The notes under the pieces: generated by a model
Told to the model about the DNA's origin: nothing
The model's database searches: none
Seen by the model: only the letters and a program-made list of their open reading frames with translations
Made by a program: the position numbers and the translations under genes
NCBI GenBank assembly: GCA_903813345.2
Contig: CAIIXF020000004.1
Span: 11,554,196 to 11,618,195 of the forward strand
From: Owenia fusiformis
Taxonomy: Eukaryota > Annelida > Polychaeta > Sabellida > Oweniidae
Direction of reading: 5' to 3'
DNA: 64,000 nt
In this document: piece after piece, positions 10,829 through 22,500 of the stretch
Position numbering within the stretch: the stretch's first letter is position 1
Layout: each line of letters starts with the position of its first letter

Positions 10829-13696
10829 TTAACTTACTTCTTTTAGTTGTAGTTCCGGTTTTTTAGTTCGAATCTTCTGTAGTTCTTCACCCTTACGATT
10901 ATTGACTAGAGCTATTGTCAGTAGCTTGTAACACTCGTCAGTTCCATATTTTTTTGCACACTCTTTCAAAACTTTCTCTGCTTCGTTTGGTTCACCTCGC
11001 TGTATTAATGCATTTCCAAGAGTGATGACTACATCACTATTACTATTATCAATGACCCGTGGACCGAGATTCAAGAATTCTTTGCTTTTGTACGCATCAT
11101 TGATGTACATGTTTAAGAGAATCTGTAGAATAAGCTTGCTGTGATCAACAGGTTTTTCTTGTTTGAGATATTCGGCATTGGCTTTACCGAGGTACTCTTT
11201 AGCCTTCTCTCGTTTTCTAATTAGTAGATATGCCATCGCGTGGTTAAGAAGCGATGCATCATACAACGGTTGTGTTCCTACTGCTTTGAGCAATGCTTTT
11301 CCTTTCTGCTCTTCAGTTACGTCCGTTTCTGCACGTGCATGTCTCTGTTGCTCGATACTAGAAACTAGGGGAATAGCTGTCATGTAGTAGCGCAATACCA
11401 AATCCTCGATAAACTGTTTCGATTTCTCTTTATTTTCGCTCACGAATACGTCAGGAAACAGCTGTCCTTTGACCTCGTCCACTTGGCCATTATTCTCGGC
11501 GTAACACCTGAGTCTGAACTCTGTAGCTAATGCTAGGATCATCGTAAGGTGGTGTAGGTTATCATCGCTCAGGCCTTTCACTCCTTTTACATCCCATATA
11601 CAGGTTGTCTTGCTTCCCAGTAGATGAAGCAGGTTGTTGATAACCACACTAGGGAGACGATACAGCTCCTTCTTGACACTGAGTTCTATATCTGCTAGCA
11701 GGCGTACGTCAAACTTGGCATCATAGATCTTCTTAGTGCACGAATATTTCATCAAGTCGTCCTTGAACTCTTTCATTATTCCGGCCAAGATTTTATTCCG
11801 TTTCACCCCATCTTTTTTAAAGAGGTCTTTCATCTCATCTGCAACTGAATCTTCACCATATAGAATCTCAAAATCTCCCTTATATAAGTAAAGTACTTTG
11901 CTCAAATTTCTATTGGCCTCGAAGTACCTCATGAATGCTTTCTTAGTGTCTGTGAGTGAGAATTCATTTTGAGGATCTTCAAAATAAGGCGTTTTATTCG
12001 CATGTGGCATCAGTCCATCAAAGGACACCCCTTGCTTCACGGACACATGTGTTCGGTCATCGTAATACCAGTCCTTGAGAGAGTCAATGTGCATAGCAGG
12101 TAGAACTGTTTCACCAAGCATAAGTAGTTTGATGTGTACACACATAATGATATTCATTAATTGTACTTCATACTTGGGAACTATGCTTAAGTCATTTGTG
12201 TTTACGACAACTGCGAATTCTACGTCGGAAAATGGTGTTGTTTCCTTTCTCGAGAAGGATCCAAATGCTATAAAAGCAAAGTCATCATTGTGAAATTCAA
12301 ACATTTTTCTACTCTGGTTCACTAACGATTCTATGAACTTTTTAATCTCTCCGTGATTCCATTTTAAGATTTCGCTGACTTGTTCTATGTACTCTTTTTC
12401 CATTTTTTTGCGTGTCTCATCCAGATCAATGGGACATCCACTATGCTCTCTGTTTAAATTTCTAAGTTTAGTTTTCATGAATTTCCGTATTTGTCGCAGA
12501 GTATCTTTGTTGGTGTTATTATCTTTCTCAAACTGTAGAACTTTGTCATCTAATGTTGCCTTTGTACTTCCACTTAAGAATTCTCGCAAAGTAAGTTTCC
12601 TTTCTTGTTTTATTTTTTCAATTTCCTGTTTTTTAACATCATCTGTACATTCTTGAAGGTGAACTTCTGCACATTCATACAGAGCGATAGACTTCACATA
12701 CTCTAGTTTCCTCGCTGTAAGTTTAGCTCTTCTCCTGTGAATGTTACCAATATGACGCAATGCCATCACGTGCTCATTCGATTGTTCTTCCCTCTGCTTT
12801 TTCGAAACTGATTTTCTTTCTTCAAAGTTGTTTTGAATAATCTTCAGCTGTTTCAGTTTGCTCGTAATTTCATTTTCTTCTTGTTTAAGTTTGTTCAAGA
12901 TCTCTATGTGAAATTTCCAGTCTTTGCCTTCCTGTGTTTGACCCATAGGAAAGGTTACATATAAATCACCAGCTGTTTCAGTCCATTTTTGTACCAATTC
13001 ACCAGTGTCAGTGGCCATCTCTCTTTTATCAAATATATTCTCTGTATCTGTCGATGTATTTTCCATTTTTATCAAACAGTGTGTGTCGGTAGACATTTCT
13101 TTCCTCTCGAATAGAGCTTTTGTGTCTGTTGATTCATGGACTTTCTGTGGTAGAATAGGGGTGTTTGTTGATGTTTCTTTTCTTTCGAATAGAGCCTCTG
13201 TGTCTGTTGATGTGTGGACTTTCTGTGGTAGAACAGGGGTGTTTGTTGATGTTTCTTTTCTTTCAAATAGAGCTTCTGTGTCTGTTGATGTGTGGACTTT
13301 CTGTGGTAGTACAGGCGTGTTTGTTGATGTTTCTTTTCTTTCGAATAGAGCTTCTGTGTCTGTTGATTCATGGACTTTCTGTGGTAGAATAGGGGTGTTT
13401 TTTGATGTTTCTTTGCTAGCGAATAGGGCTTCTGTGTCAGTGGACATGTCTTTACTCTCAGGTAGAGCATTTGCTTTTGTTGATGTAATAAGGTAATTGC
13501 AGTAATCTAAAATCTTCCATCTGTGTCTTGATTCGATGACTGAATCTGGTTCATTTGTTATTTCTCTACGTGTCTCAGTTTCTCCTGTTGTTGTTGTTGT
13601 TGTAACATTGGCGTCTAATGCCATTCCATCATCATCCGGAGATATCAAGTGCTCTTCGGTGTCTCCATCTCCGAGGCAGCTGCGGATGTTCCCCAT
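10829..13696 (-). CDS. Nucleotidyltransferase-fold protein with ST[DN]T repeats and TPR-like helices, copy 1
   Basis: A 955-codon uninterrupted frame. Residues 1-8, MGNIRSCL, match an N-myristoylation signal with a nearby palmitoylatable Cys, which suggests membrane attachment. Residues 85-232 are 13-residue repeats alternating STDTEALFERKE and TSTNTPVLPQKVH. About 262-305 is a Lys/Glu coiled coil, and 306-350 looks like a TPR helix pair. Residues 479-493 hold GSFSRKETTPFSDVE, matching the GS(x)10DxE metal-binding signature of the DNA polymerase beta-like nucleotidyltransferase fold, closest in style to GlnD/DUF294 proteins; a third acid was not assigned. The C-terminal 180 or so residues look TPR-like. 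Substrate and product are unknown. In-frame GTAAGT just before the stop resembles a splice donor, so the last residues may be intron. Copy 2 lies at 61172-64000. An innate-immune or signalling role is inference only. Confidence 0.8.
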   Translation of the reverse strand: MGNIRSCLGDGDTEEHLISPDDDGMALDANVTTTTTTGETETRREITNEPDSVIESRHRWKILDYCNYLITSTKANALPESKDMSTDTEALFASKETSKNTPILPQKVHESTDTEALFERKETSTNTPVLPQKVHTSTDTEALFERKETSTNTPVLPQKVHTSTDTEALFERKETSTNTPILPQKVHESTDTKALFERKEMSTDTHCLIKMENTSTDTENIFDKREMATDTGELVQKWTETAGDLYVTFPMGQTQEGKDWKFHIEILNKLKQEENEITSKLKQLKIIQNNFEERKSVSKKQREEQSNEHVMALRHIGNIHRRRAKLTARKLEYVKSIALYECAEVHLQECTDDVKKQEIEKIKQERKLTLREFLSGSTKATLDDKVLQFEKDNNTNKDTLRQIRKFMKTKLRNLNREHSGCPIDLDETRKKMEKEYIEQVSEILKWNHGEIKKFIESLVNQSRKMFEFHNDDFAFIAFGSFSRKETTPFSDVEFAVVVNTNDLSIVPKYEVQLMNIIMCVHIKLLMLGETVLPAMHIDSLKDWYYDDRTHVSVKQGVSFDGLMPHANKTPYFEDPQNEFSLTDTKKAFMRYFEANRNLSKVLYLYKGDFEILYGEDSVADEMKDLFKKDGVKRNKILAGIMKEFKDDLMKYSCTKKIYDAKFDVRLLADIELSVKKELYRLPSVVINNLLHLLGSKTTCIWDVKGVKGLSDDNLHHLTMILALATEFRLRCYAENNGQVDEVKGQLFPDVFVSENKEKSKQFIEDLVLRYYMTAIPLVSSIEQQRHARAETDVTEEQKGKALLKAVGTQPLYDASLLNHAMAYLLIRKREKAKEYLGKANAEYLKQEKPVDHSKLILQILLNMYINDAYKSKEFLNLGPRVIDNSNSDVVITLGNALIQRGEPNEAEKVLKECAKKYGTDECYKLLTIALVNNRKGEELQKIRTKKPELQLKEVS
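13082..13444 (-). repeat. 78-bp coding minisatellite in copy 1
   Basis: About four and a half 78-bp units, each encoding two 13-residue modules built on S-T-D-T and S-T-N-T. The units are close to identical at DNA level, which points to recent expansion or homogenisation. Because the unit is a multiple of three and lacks stops in several frames, it also gives long spurious frames on both strands. The downstream modules (residues 201-232) are more diverged. Confidence 0.9.
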
Positions 13697-13985
13697 CCTT
13701 CGTCTTTAAAGTTTTTAATCTACAATCAATCAACAATTATTCTGTTTTGATTTAAATAAAGCTAGTGTATTGGAGTCTCACATAAATTGAGACAAATATC
13801 AAATTTAAAATCAGGGTATGTTTATTTCGTAAACACTAAGCTGTTTAGTTTTGGGAATTAACTTTCCCTTTATTTATTTATGTTTATTTTATCCACCATA
13901 ATTAGTGTGTTTACATGTGTTATATAAAATATTACATAAGGGGTTGAAATTATTATGTTACATACAATAATAAAAAAAACAAATA
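13697..13985. other. Upstream flank of copy 1
   Basis: AT-rich; no TATA box or first exon can be singled out. The Met at 13696 is preceded by TTAAAGACGAAGG on the minus strand, with no strong acceptor, so a 5' UTR exon junction cannot be placed. The LINE-C tail begins not far upstream. Confidence 0.3.
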
Positions 13986-14150
13986 AAATGTTTATGTACA
14001 ACCAATCCCTGGTGTTGACGGACGTCAGGCTACCGCGTTGACGCCGTCAAGTTACTACTATCTGTTACATGCAATAAGAAAAACAAATTCTCCACCTAAT
14101 CTTTGCTGTTGACGGACGTCAGGCTACCGCGTTGATGCCGTCAGTTAACC
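13986..14150 (-). repeat. Duplicated stem-loop in the LINE-C 3' tail
   Basis: The 37-base block beginning TGTTGACGGACGTCAGGCTA occurs at about 14013 and again 98 bases on at about 14112. Each copy can fold: TTGACGG-A-CGTCA pairs with TGACG-CCGTCAA around a loop near GGCTACCGCG, about 12 pairs with one bulged A. LINE 3' tails of several clades carry stem-loops that the RT recognises, so this is a candidate for that role. Confidence 0.65.
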
Positions 14151-14590
14151 TACACTTTACCTATTACCCTTTAGCTACAATATGATATTATCAACCTATC
14201 ATTTATCAAACCAAATCTCATTGTAAAATTATGGTTAACTAATCAAAAATCGACATTTGGTCTTGCCTCATACATCCCATAAATTGACAGAGCTATCTTA
14301 ATATATTGATCCTCTGTCAGTACATTATTTTCGCCAAATAAAATCGGTAATAACACGTCATTCGGTGGGAGAGGGGTATCAAGGTACATCTGAATAAGAA
14401 TATTCTCAATATCCTTTCGTTTTGCCTTGTGTCCCGGACATTCTAGTACCATATGAACTAAATTCTCAATAGCTTCGCCACATACCAAGCATATCCTGCC
14501 ACCCGACCACCGTTTACAGTTAACCATTAGGTTTCCTTCACCCGTTAATAATTTAACCATGGTTCTACATGTTCTTAGTAGCATGGGATT
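14151..14590 (-). mobile_element. LINE-C copy 1, C-terminal part
   Basis: The minus strand encodes a Cys/His knuckle, CLVCGEAIENLVHMVLEC, in a 113-residue open frame typical of the C-terminus of LINE ORF2. 14359-14590 matches 47084-47288 plus 48497-48535. The element continues at 28515 on the far side of the LINE-A insertion. The 15-bp target duplication TAGTAGCATGGGATT is at 14576-14590 and 28515-28529. Confidence 0.8.
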
Positions 14591-14659
14591 TTTTTAACTA
14601 TATTTCAAGAATAAAACATATATACAATTATACATTATACATAGGCCTAATTACATTGT

Positions 14660-15958
14660 TTAATTTCTGTACAGTTTTTCTTTTTCAAAATAAGCAAGTA
14701 TATTTCCAGTTTTGTCGATATTGAAGATTTGTATTGCCCTCCTGGCTATTAAAACTTCTTTATAATTCTTATAGTTATTAATTCCTATAATTTGTTCAAA
14801 AGTGATATTATCAAAAAATTTCCATATATCCCTTATTTTTGTACACTCATAAAAATGATGTCTAACATTGTCAATAACATTACAATTCTCACAAAATGAA
14901 CTATCTCTAATTCTAAAACGATTTAAAATCCCATTACATGGATATATGTTATGTAATGTTATCCAGTGAATTATTAAGAGTTTGGCATCTACTTTGCACT
15001 TGAATGCCCTAAGCCACGTTGCATATGAAATATCCTTACCATTATACTGCAAAATCAATTTTCTTTTATCTGTACATAGTTTTCTAAAATCTGATGTTTC
15101 GTAAAATGTTATCTCTTAACCATTTAAATATATTTTGAAATCATCATCTGCTTTTACATAACCATCAAGTAATATTACATTTCTATTGATACAATTTGAA
15201 AGACCAATGTATTGTATTAGTGTCAAAGGATTCCTACCAATAATCCTAGATATTTCATCATATGACATTACTCTATTATTGGTTACAATATTACTTACAA
15301 AATTTATACCTTTTGCGATCCAATTTGTAAAACATATTTTATTTCCACTTATTTTGAACTTTTCATTATTCCAAATAATTGATTGGTCAGATTCAGTTTT
15401 ATAATTTTCCCAAGTTTGTAAAACTTTCTTGTAAAAATGAGGTAAACCAGTATAATTATTAATTGTACTATTGCACTTAAATACATAAAGTTCTGTTGCA
15501 TATTTGTTATAGTAAAACTTTGGAAGACATCTCCAATGTCCATTACCTGGTAAAACTATCAGTTTAATCCATTTCAGAATAAATGAGACTTGCATATCAT
15601 ACATATCAATCATTTTCAGACCTCCATCTTTGTAATCTTGTACCATAAAATCCCTTTTAACATGTTCTGGTACAAATTTTAAATCCTCTTCCTTATAATT
15701 GCCTTTTGACCATATGAATTTAAAAAACATGGTGTTCATTCTTCTTAAAATGTCATCATTGAAAATAAAACTTTGCATTAAATACATGAATTGTGATGAG
15801 ACTAATGATTTAATCAGTGTGATTCTGCCTAACATAGTTAAATTACGCATTGACCACATTTTTAGGATATTTTGACATTTGGCAAATCTTGGTTCTATAT
15901 TATCAGCTGAAATCATGACATTTTCTGTCGTGCTATATAAAATGCCTAAATTTTTGAA
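14660..15958 (-). pseudogene. LINE-A ORF2, C-terminal half
   Basis: After the RT thumb, the minus strand reads FKNLGILYSTTENV, then a long region (RFAKCQNILKMWSMRNLTML, FIWSKGNYK) typical of L1/Tx1 ORF2, and ends with CENCNVIDNVRHHFYEC, a CCHC knuckle. One TAA near 15118 interrupts an otherwise continuous frame. It joins 27635-28505 across the LINE-B insertion: the segment before the break ends in NNKFKK and this one starts KFKNLG. Confidence 0.8.
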
Positions 15959-16153
15959 TTTTTTTTTTTTAAATGTATTTTTTCGGCTTTTATAGCCCAT
16001 TTATTTCATTTACATTATACACAATATACATAATATTATATTAAAGTAGAAAAACCTGTGCCGGAAAAAAAAAGAAAATAAAGGTAGATGTCACATTGGT
16101 AAGGAGGCTTTTTCATTTTTAACATAGTTTTTAAGTTGGGGATGCAAGGGGAC

Positions 16154-19009
16154 TCATGTGAATCTTTTTAGGAGGCTCCAACTGTCATTGTAGCTCTTTC
16201 CTTCCTTTGAAATTTGTACATCTTGCTTCACACTGTTCTTCCATCTTTGTAGGTCTGTTTTTTCTTGTGCTAGTTTGGTTTTATATATGTAGTATTTCAT
16301 CTTAAGGTAAAGTAGGTTTTCAGATTTTAGTAGTCTATTGTTGCCGAGAATGAAATCTTTATTGTTGGGATTCACCTCACATATATTAAAGCAGGACTGC
16401 TATAAAAGTTTAGTGTCGTTGCAATAGATGAATGCATGTTCAATTGAATCTTTATCTTGTTTACAAATGTCACACAGCGAGGATTGTTTTTTATGCATTT
16501 TAACTAATAGATTATTAAAGTAAAGCGCTCTGTGCAGCATTTTATATTGGAAGCACTGTAGTCTCACGTTGTTTGTGATTGTTTTTGTTAATAAGTACAC
16601 TTGTTTCCAGTTAATGTCAATGTTGTTATCCAATTTCTCTATCCATTTCGCCTGTGTCTTGTCTGGTTTACATTTCACTGACTTGGTAAATTGGTGGTAC
16701 ATGAAGCTATTCTGTGATCCACTGTCTAAATATCTCTCATAAAGATTTTGATTATGTGGATTTTCAACTTGTATATTTCGCTTCCATTCTTGTGGAATAC
16801 CTTGTATTATACCATGTAGGTATAAGAAATTATTTCCAGTTATATCATATTTTTGTTTTACTTGGTTGAAATTCATAAGTTCCCCATTGTCTCTGTATGA
16901 TGGGTGAGTTGTTCCATATTATCTCGTTTGCTGCATTTTCGATCTTTAACTCATTTTTGAAATTCACCTTTGACCATATTTTAAATGTCTCTTTCAAAGA
17001 GTTTAATCGTAACTCATTTTGAACTTTTCCGTCTAATTCTCTTATATTAAAATTCCAAATGTGTTCTGAATTAAATTTTCCAATATATATTTTCCATAAT
17101 TAAGCCCATTTATTATTAGGTTCTGTTTGTGTGAGTTTTGCGATCCATTTGATTTTTAGGTTTTCTATGTAGGATTTGAGATGTACCATTTCAGTCCACC
17201 TTCTTCTCTGTTTCCCATCATTGTACGTCGTGCTATCTTATCTTGTTTGTTGCTCCATATGAATTTATAGAAGCTTGACTCTATGTCTTGAATAAGGTCT
17301 TATTTTGGCATTGGTAGCACTGTTGCCATGTAAGTAATTTGAGAAAGAAGTAAAGATTTAACTAAGGTAATTTTTCCAAGTGGAGTAATGTATCTTCCTT
17401 CCCATGACTTAATTATGTCTTTAATTCTCTTTTTAGCTTTTGGGTAATTCAGGTCTGCATTGTAAATTTAATATTTAGTTCTCTACATGTTTGTTCTGTC
17501 TGTTGTTGTCCTTCTGGTTCTAAGCCTGTATCTCCAATAATACCGACATCTGTTTTGTTTTTGTTTATTTTTAAACCTGAAATTTCTCCAAATTTTTGGA
17601 ATAAATTTATTGCGTTTTTTACTGATTCTGTTGACCTAAGTAACAGTGTAGTGTCATCGGCGTATTGTGATATTTTTATTTCTGTGTCATCAGCTCGGAT
17701 TCCTTCTGTTTGTATATCTTGTCTTACTGCCTCTGTTAATATTTCAGCGCATAATATGAATAGGTATGGGCTCAGTGGGCACCCCTGACGTACTTCTCTT
17801 GAGACGTGAAAGTAGTCGCATGTGTAACCATTATTTATTACGGTGCTTACTGCATTTCTATAGAATGTCTGGACCCACTTACATATATCTGGGCCAAAAT
17901 TAAAGTACCTGAGAGTTTTTTGTATGAAGTCCCATTCAATGGTATGGTATCAAAAGCTTTTTCAAAGTCAATGAGCGTAATGATTCCCCATCTTTTATGT
18001 ATATTTAAATGTTCCATGCTGTCAATGATTAATCGTATATTTTCTCCAATGTGTCGGCCTTTAATAAAACCTGTTTGGTCCATCTTGATTATATTCTTTA
18101 AGTGCATCTTGATACTTTCTGCTTTAGCTCTTGTAGCGATTTTAAAGTCAATATTGAGGAGACTTATTGGTCGCCAATTTTTTAAGTCAAAATATCTTTA
18201 GCTTTCTTTGGAAGTAGAGATATGACAGCACGTCTTTGTTCTGTTGACATTTCGCCGTTTTGAAAAGAAAAGTTAAAGCTTTCTTTTATGAGATTTACAA
18301 TCACATTTTTGAAGTGTTTATAAAATTCACTTGTGAAGCCATCTGATCCTGGGGATTTATTATTTTTTAAAGCTTTAATCTGTTCCAAAACCTCTTCCTC
18401 TGTTATTTTGCCTTCGCATGACTGTTTTTCCCCTTCTGTTAATGTTGTAATAGTTGCCTCTCTTGGGAAGAAGATGTCCTTATGATTATCGATGTTGTGA
18501 CATTTTGTTGTATATAGTTGTTGGTAGAAGCGCTGCTGTTCGCGTGCGATGTCTTTCTGCTCCTTTACTATTTCTCCTTTATTATTTCTTAGTTGAGTAA
18601 TAGTACGGTTGTCAAAATTTCTCTTTTCTAGCTTCAAGAAGTAGTTTGTTTGTTTTTCACCATGTTCTATCCACCTTGCTTTTGATCTTATGATTATCCC
18701 TTTTGCTCTCCTTTCATTTAATTCATCCAGTTCTTCCCTAAGTTGTTCACTTTCTTGGATTAATTGTTGTTTTGTATCATCATTTGCTGTTAATACTCGT
18801 GTTTCTATATTCTGTATGTTTCTGATGAGTTCTTTTATTCTCTTATTTCTGTTCCTGTTCATTGTTGTCGTATATTCCATTGTTTTTATTCTTATTTTGA
18901 ATTTAGTCAGTTCCCATAGCTGATTGGGATTTAACTCCAGCTCTTCAGTCCTGACTTTATTTATTTCACTTTTGATAAGTTCGGTGTATTTATCGTCTTT
19001 AAGTATGCT
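16154..19009 (-). pseudogene. LINE-B ORF2, RT and C-terminal part
   Basis: From 19009 downward: linker and fingers (RWIEHGEKQTNYFLKLEK, then NNKSPGSDGFTSEFYKHF), then RT blocks with FIKGRHIGENIRL, LIDFEKAFDT, RQGCPLSPYLF at about 17785-17750 and QYADDTTLLL at about 17665-17640. The C-terminal knuckle CDICKQDKDSIEHAFIYC lies near 16480-16430. Several frame breaks between 18180 and 16380 make it a pseudogene. Its ORF continues upstream at 25746 beyond the LTR element. Confidence 0.8.
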
Positions 19010-19389
19010 TGCCAAAGAAGCTGTTCATTTTACCTTCGAATACAGGATGTCCTGATGTTATCTTCTAGGGGGCGCCCCGTAACGAATCTACGACCTGTTG
19101 ATGCTGATCTAATATTTCTACAGCTTGCTTCTTGTATTATTTGTTCTTGACTATAACTTCTTATTTAAGGTTTCTGGGCTTCTAATTATGTTTATCAATT
19201 GCTTCATTTCTCTTCTCAGCTCAGGTTCTCATTATACCCTCTCCCTCTAACTCTATCTCTGAGGTCAACTGAACTTCAACTAACTGCCTGTAACTTTTAC
19301 TCTACTAATTAATCTTACTTTTTCACACTTACTTGTAAATTGGCTCAATATCTACACTTACTTCTTATAATTACTCTGTTTACATCACA
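19010..19389 (-). repeat. 3' LTR of the Gmr1-like element
   Basis: 380 bp; on the minus strand starts TGTGATGTAAACAG and ends CTTTGGCA (TG...CA). Differs from the 5' LTR at one position by eye. Confidence 0.92.
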
Positions 19390-19405
19390 TCTCCCCCCTT
19401 TTTCG
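19390..19405 (-). other. Polypurine tract
   Basis: The minus strand reads AAAAAGGGGGGAGA immediately before the 3' LTR start, the expected plus-strand primer for LTR elements. Confidence 0.85.
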
Positions 19406-19591
19406 AGATGGCGATACTCAGCCAGCTTTAGATTAAAATCATCTGCGACTTGCAGATCATAAAATTCATTAGATGTCTTCTCTAAGTTTAAAGTTTTTTT
19501 TTTCTTTTTTATTTTATGTAAAAACTACCCTTTTCTCTATATCAACAGTGTCTCTGTCACTTAAGTTTTTATGTTATTTCTCTGTATACTC

Positions 19592-22500
19592 TTACAGTCT
19601 GGATAAAGCATCTGCACAACCATTAAGTTTGCCAGATCTGTGCACTACTTTGAAATCATACTGCTGTAAGTTAAGTATCCATCTTGTAAGCCTCTGGTTA
19701 TTGTTGTGCATTTCATTCAGCCATTTTAGTGGATTGTGATCAGTAACTACAACAAATTTTCTTCCTAGTAGATAATATCTCAAGTAATTGATGGCCCATA
19801 CAATCGCCAGACATTCTTTCTCTATCACTGCATAGTTTTTCTCCCTTGGAAGTAACTTGCGACTAAGATACATGATTGGATGTTCACCATCCTTGAAATT
19901 CTGGCTCAATACTCCAGAGATTCCTATATCAGATGCATCTGTGATCACAAGAAACTGTTTCGTGAAGTCTGGGCTCTTAAGGATTGGTTCAGAACACAAA
20001 GCCTCCTTCAACGTCTCTACTGCAGTTTGTTCTTTATTTCCCCATGGTATTTTCACTGCTACAGATTTCTTTGTTAACTCTGTCAGTGGAAAGGCTATGT
20101 CAGCATACTTTGGAATGAATTTCCGAAAGTATCCCGTCATTCCTAAGAATGTTCTCAGGTTCTTCTTAGTGTGTGGTTTCTCAAATCTCTGAATTAACTC
20201 TGTCTTCTCTGAGCTTGGTCTGACTATACCACCTCCAACTCTGTGTCCTAGATATTCTGCTTCCTGATAGGCAAATTTACATTTAGATGGTTTTGCAGTT
20301 AAATTGTGTTTTCTTAACCTTTCTAGTATAAGTCTGATGTCACAAAGGTGTGCTTCAAAGCTGCTACTGAAGATCACAAGATCATCGAAATAAGCATCAG
20401 AAAAGGTTTCTGCTCCTTCTAACATCTTGTCCATTGCTCTCTGGAATGTTGCTGGTGCTCCATGTAATCCAAATGGCATTCGTTTAAACTGAAATGTTCC
20501 GAAAGGAGTTAAAACTGATGTCTTCTCTTTGGAATCTTCACTCAGAGGAATTTGCCAAAATCCTCGGCATAAATCAATGACTGTAATGAATACAGCTGTT
20601 GCTAGCCCATCTAGAATTTCATCTATCCGTGGCATTGGGTAGGCGTCAAACTCTGTTACCTTATTCAGGTCTCTAAAATCGACACAGTCTCGTAGCTCAC
20701 CATTCTTCTTCGGTACAAAGACAAAGTTGGCTCCCCATTCACTTACAGATGGCTCCATTATACCTTTGGAAACCATTTTGTTTACTTTCTCTTTCATTAG
20801 CTCAACATATGCTTTTGGAAACCTTCTAAGCTTTTGTCTGACTGGTTTTGAATCTTTAGTGTTGATATGGTGCACAATTATGTCTGTTAGCCCAGGCTCA
20901 TCTGACAATACATCTTGGTATTCTTGAAGTAATGTTTCAACTCGTCTCTTCTGCTCTCTTGATATGTTAGGTGAAATATTGTATTTAACTTCTTCATTCT
21001 CTTGTACTGTTGTTGGCCATTGTATTGGCATAAAATCCTCGTCATCATCCTCTTCTTGTATCTCCTCTTGAATAGTTTCTGTAGTGAAGCAACAGAAGTC
21101 ATCTGGACTTGTGTACCGTTTCAACAGGTTCACATGGTACGTTTTTACCTTGTTTCCAATTTGAACATCATAATTCACTTTGTTACACCTTTTCACAATC
21201 TTAAATGGTCCTTGCCATCTTGCTTGCAGCTTCATATTACTTGAAGGCAATAACAGTAATACGTTATTTCCTGGATGAAACTCTATGTCTCGTGATTTCT
21301 CATCGTAATACCTTTTCTGCGTGTGTTTTGCTTCTGCGACATTCTTCTTCACAATCTCTCTAGTATCCATTACTCTGTCTCTCATCTGAGTCACATACTC
21401 GATAACATTTGTGTTTGCTTCTGTGTTTGGTTCCCATTTCTCAGCTAGTATATCTATCGGTCCCCTTACTGCTCTTCCATATAGCAGTTCAAACGGAGAA
21501 AATCCAGTTGTCTCATGTGGAACTTCACGATAGGCAAACAGTAAATATGGCAAATATACATCCCAATTCTCTGGTTTATCTGCTGTCAGCTTTTTGATCA
21601 TTTTAACTAAAACTCCATTATATCTCTCAGTCTGTCCATTTGTCTGCTGATGGTATGGAGTTGTTTTTATTCCTTTTATTCCTATCATGTTGTACACCTC
21701 CTGCATTAGATTTGACAGAAAATTTGTGCCTTGGTCAGATAAAATTTCTTTTGGGACTCCTACTCTACTAAACTGCACAATTAACTCTTCCGCTACCTTC
21801 TTGGAATCAGTAACTTTCATGGGCACCGCTTCAGGGTATTTTGTTCCATAATCTGTTGTTACTAATATGTATTTGTTCCCTCTCTTTGATCTCTCTAATG
21901 GACCTACTATGTCCATTCCAATAACACTAAATGGTTCTGTGATAATTGGCAGTGGTATCATCTGTGCTCTGTTGGAATTCATCTTTCGTGATGTCTTTTG
22001 GCAGATATCACAACTGTTGCAATATGCTTTCACATCTCTATGGATTCCAGGCCAAAACATCTTCTTCATGATTCTCAATGTTGTTTTCTTTATCCCAAGG
22101 TGTCCTGAGATAGGAATGCTGTGAGCTAATTCCAAGGTTTTCTTTCTACATTTTTGTGGTAGTACAATCTGTTCCATGATTTCCCCATTTTGATTTTTGA
22201 TTCTTCTAACAATCAGGTTTTCTCGCTTTGCAAAATATGGTGTGGCTTGTTCTTCTTCAGGTATCATTATAACAGATTTTCTAATATGGGTAAGTGTATG
22301 ATCTGTTTCTTGCATCTTTATCAACTCTTCTCGGCTGATATCATCTATGTTTGCATCTGTCTCATCAACTTTACACATGTTCTTTCTTTGATATCTCTTC
22401 TCTCTTCTTGTTGGCTTGTGTTTTATTTGTGTTGGTGGTTTAAACAGAGTTTCGTCAAAGTGAAATGGTAGTTTCTCATCTCCGCATTCACTGCTATTTG

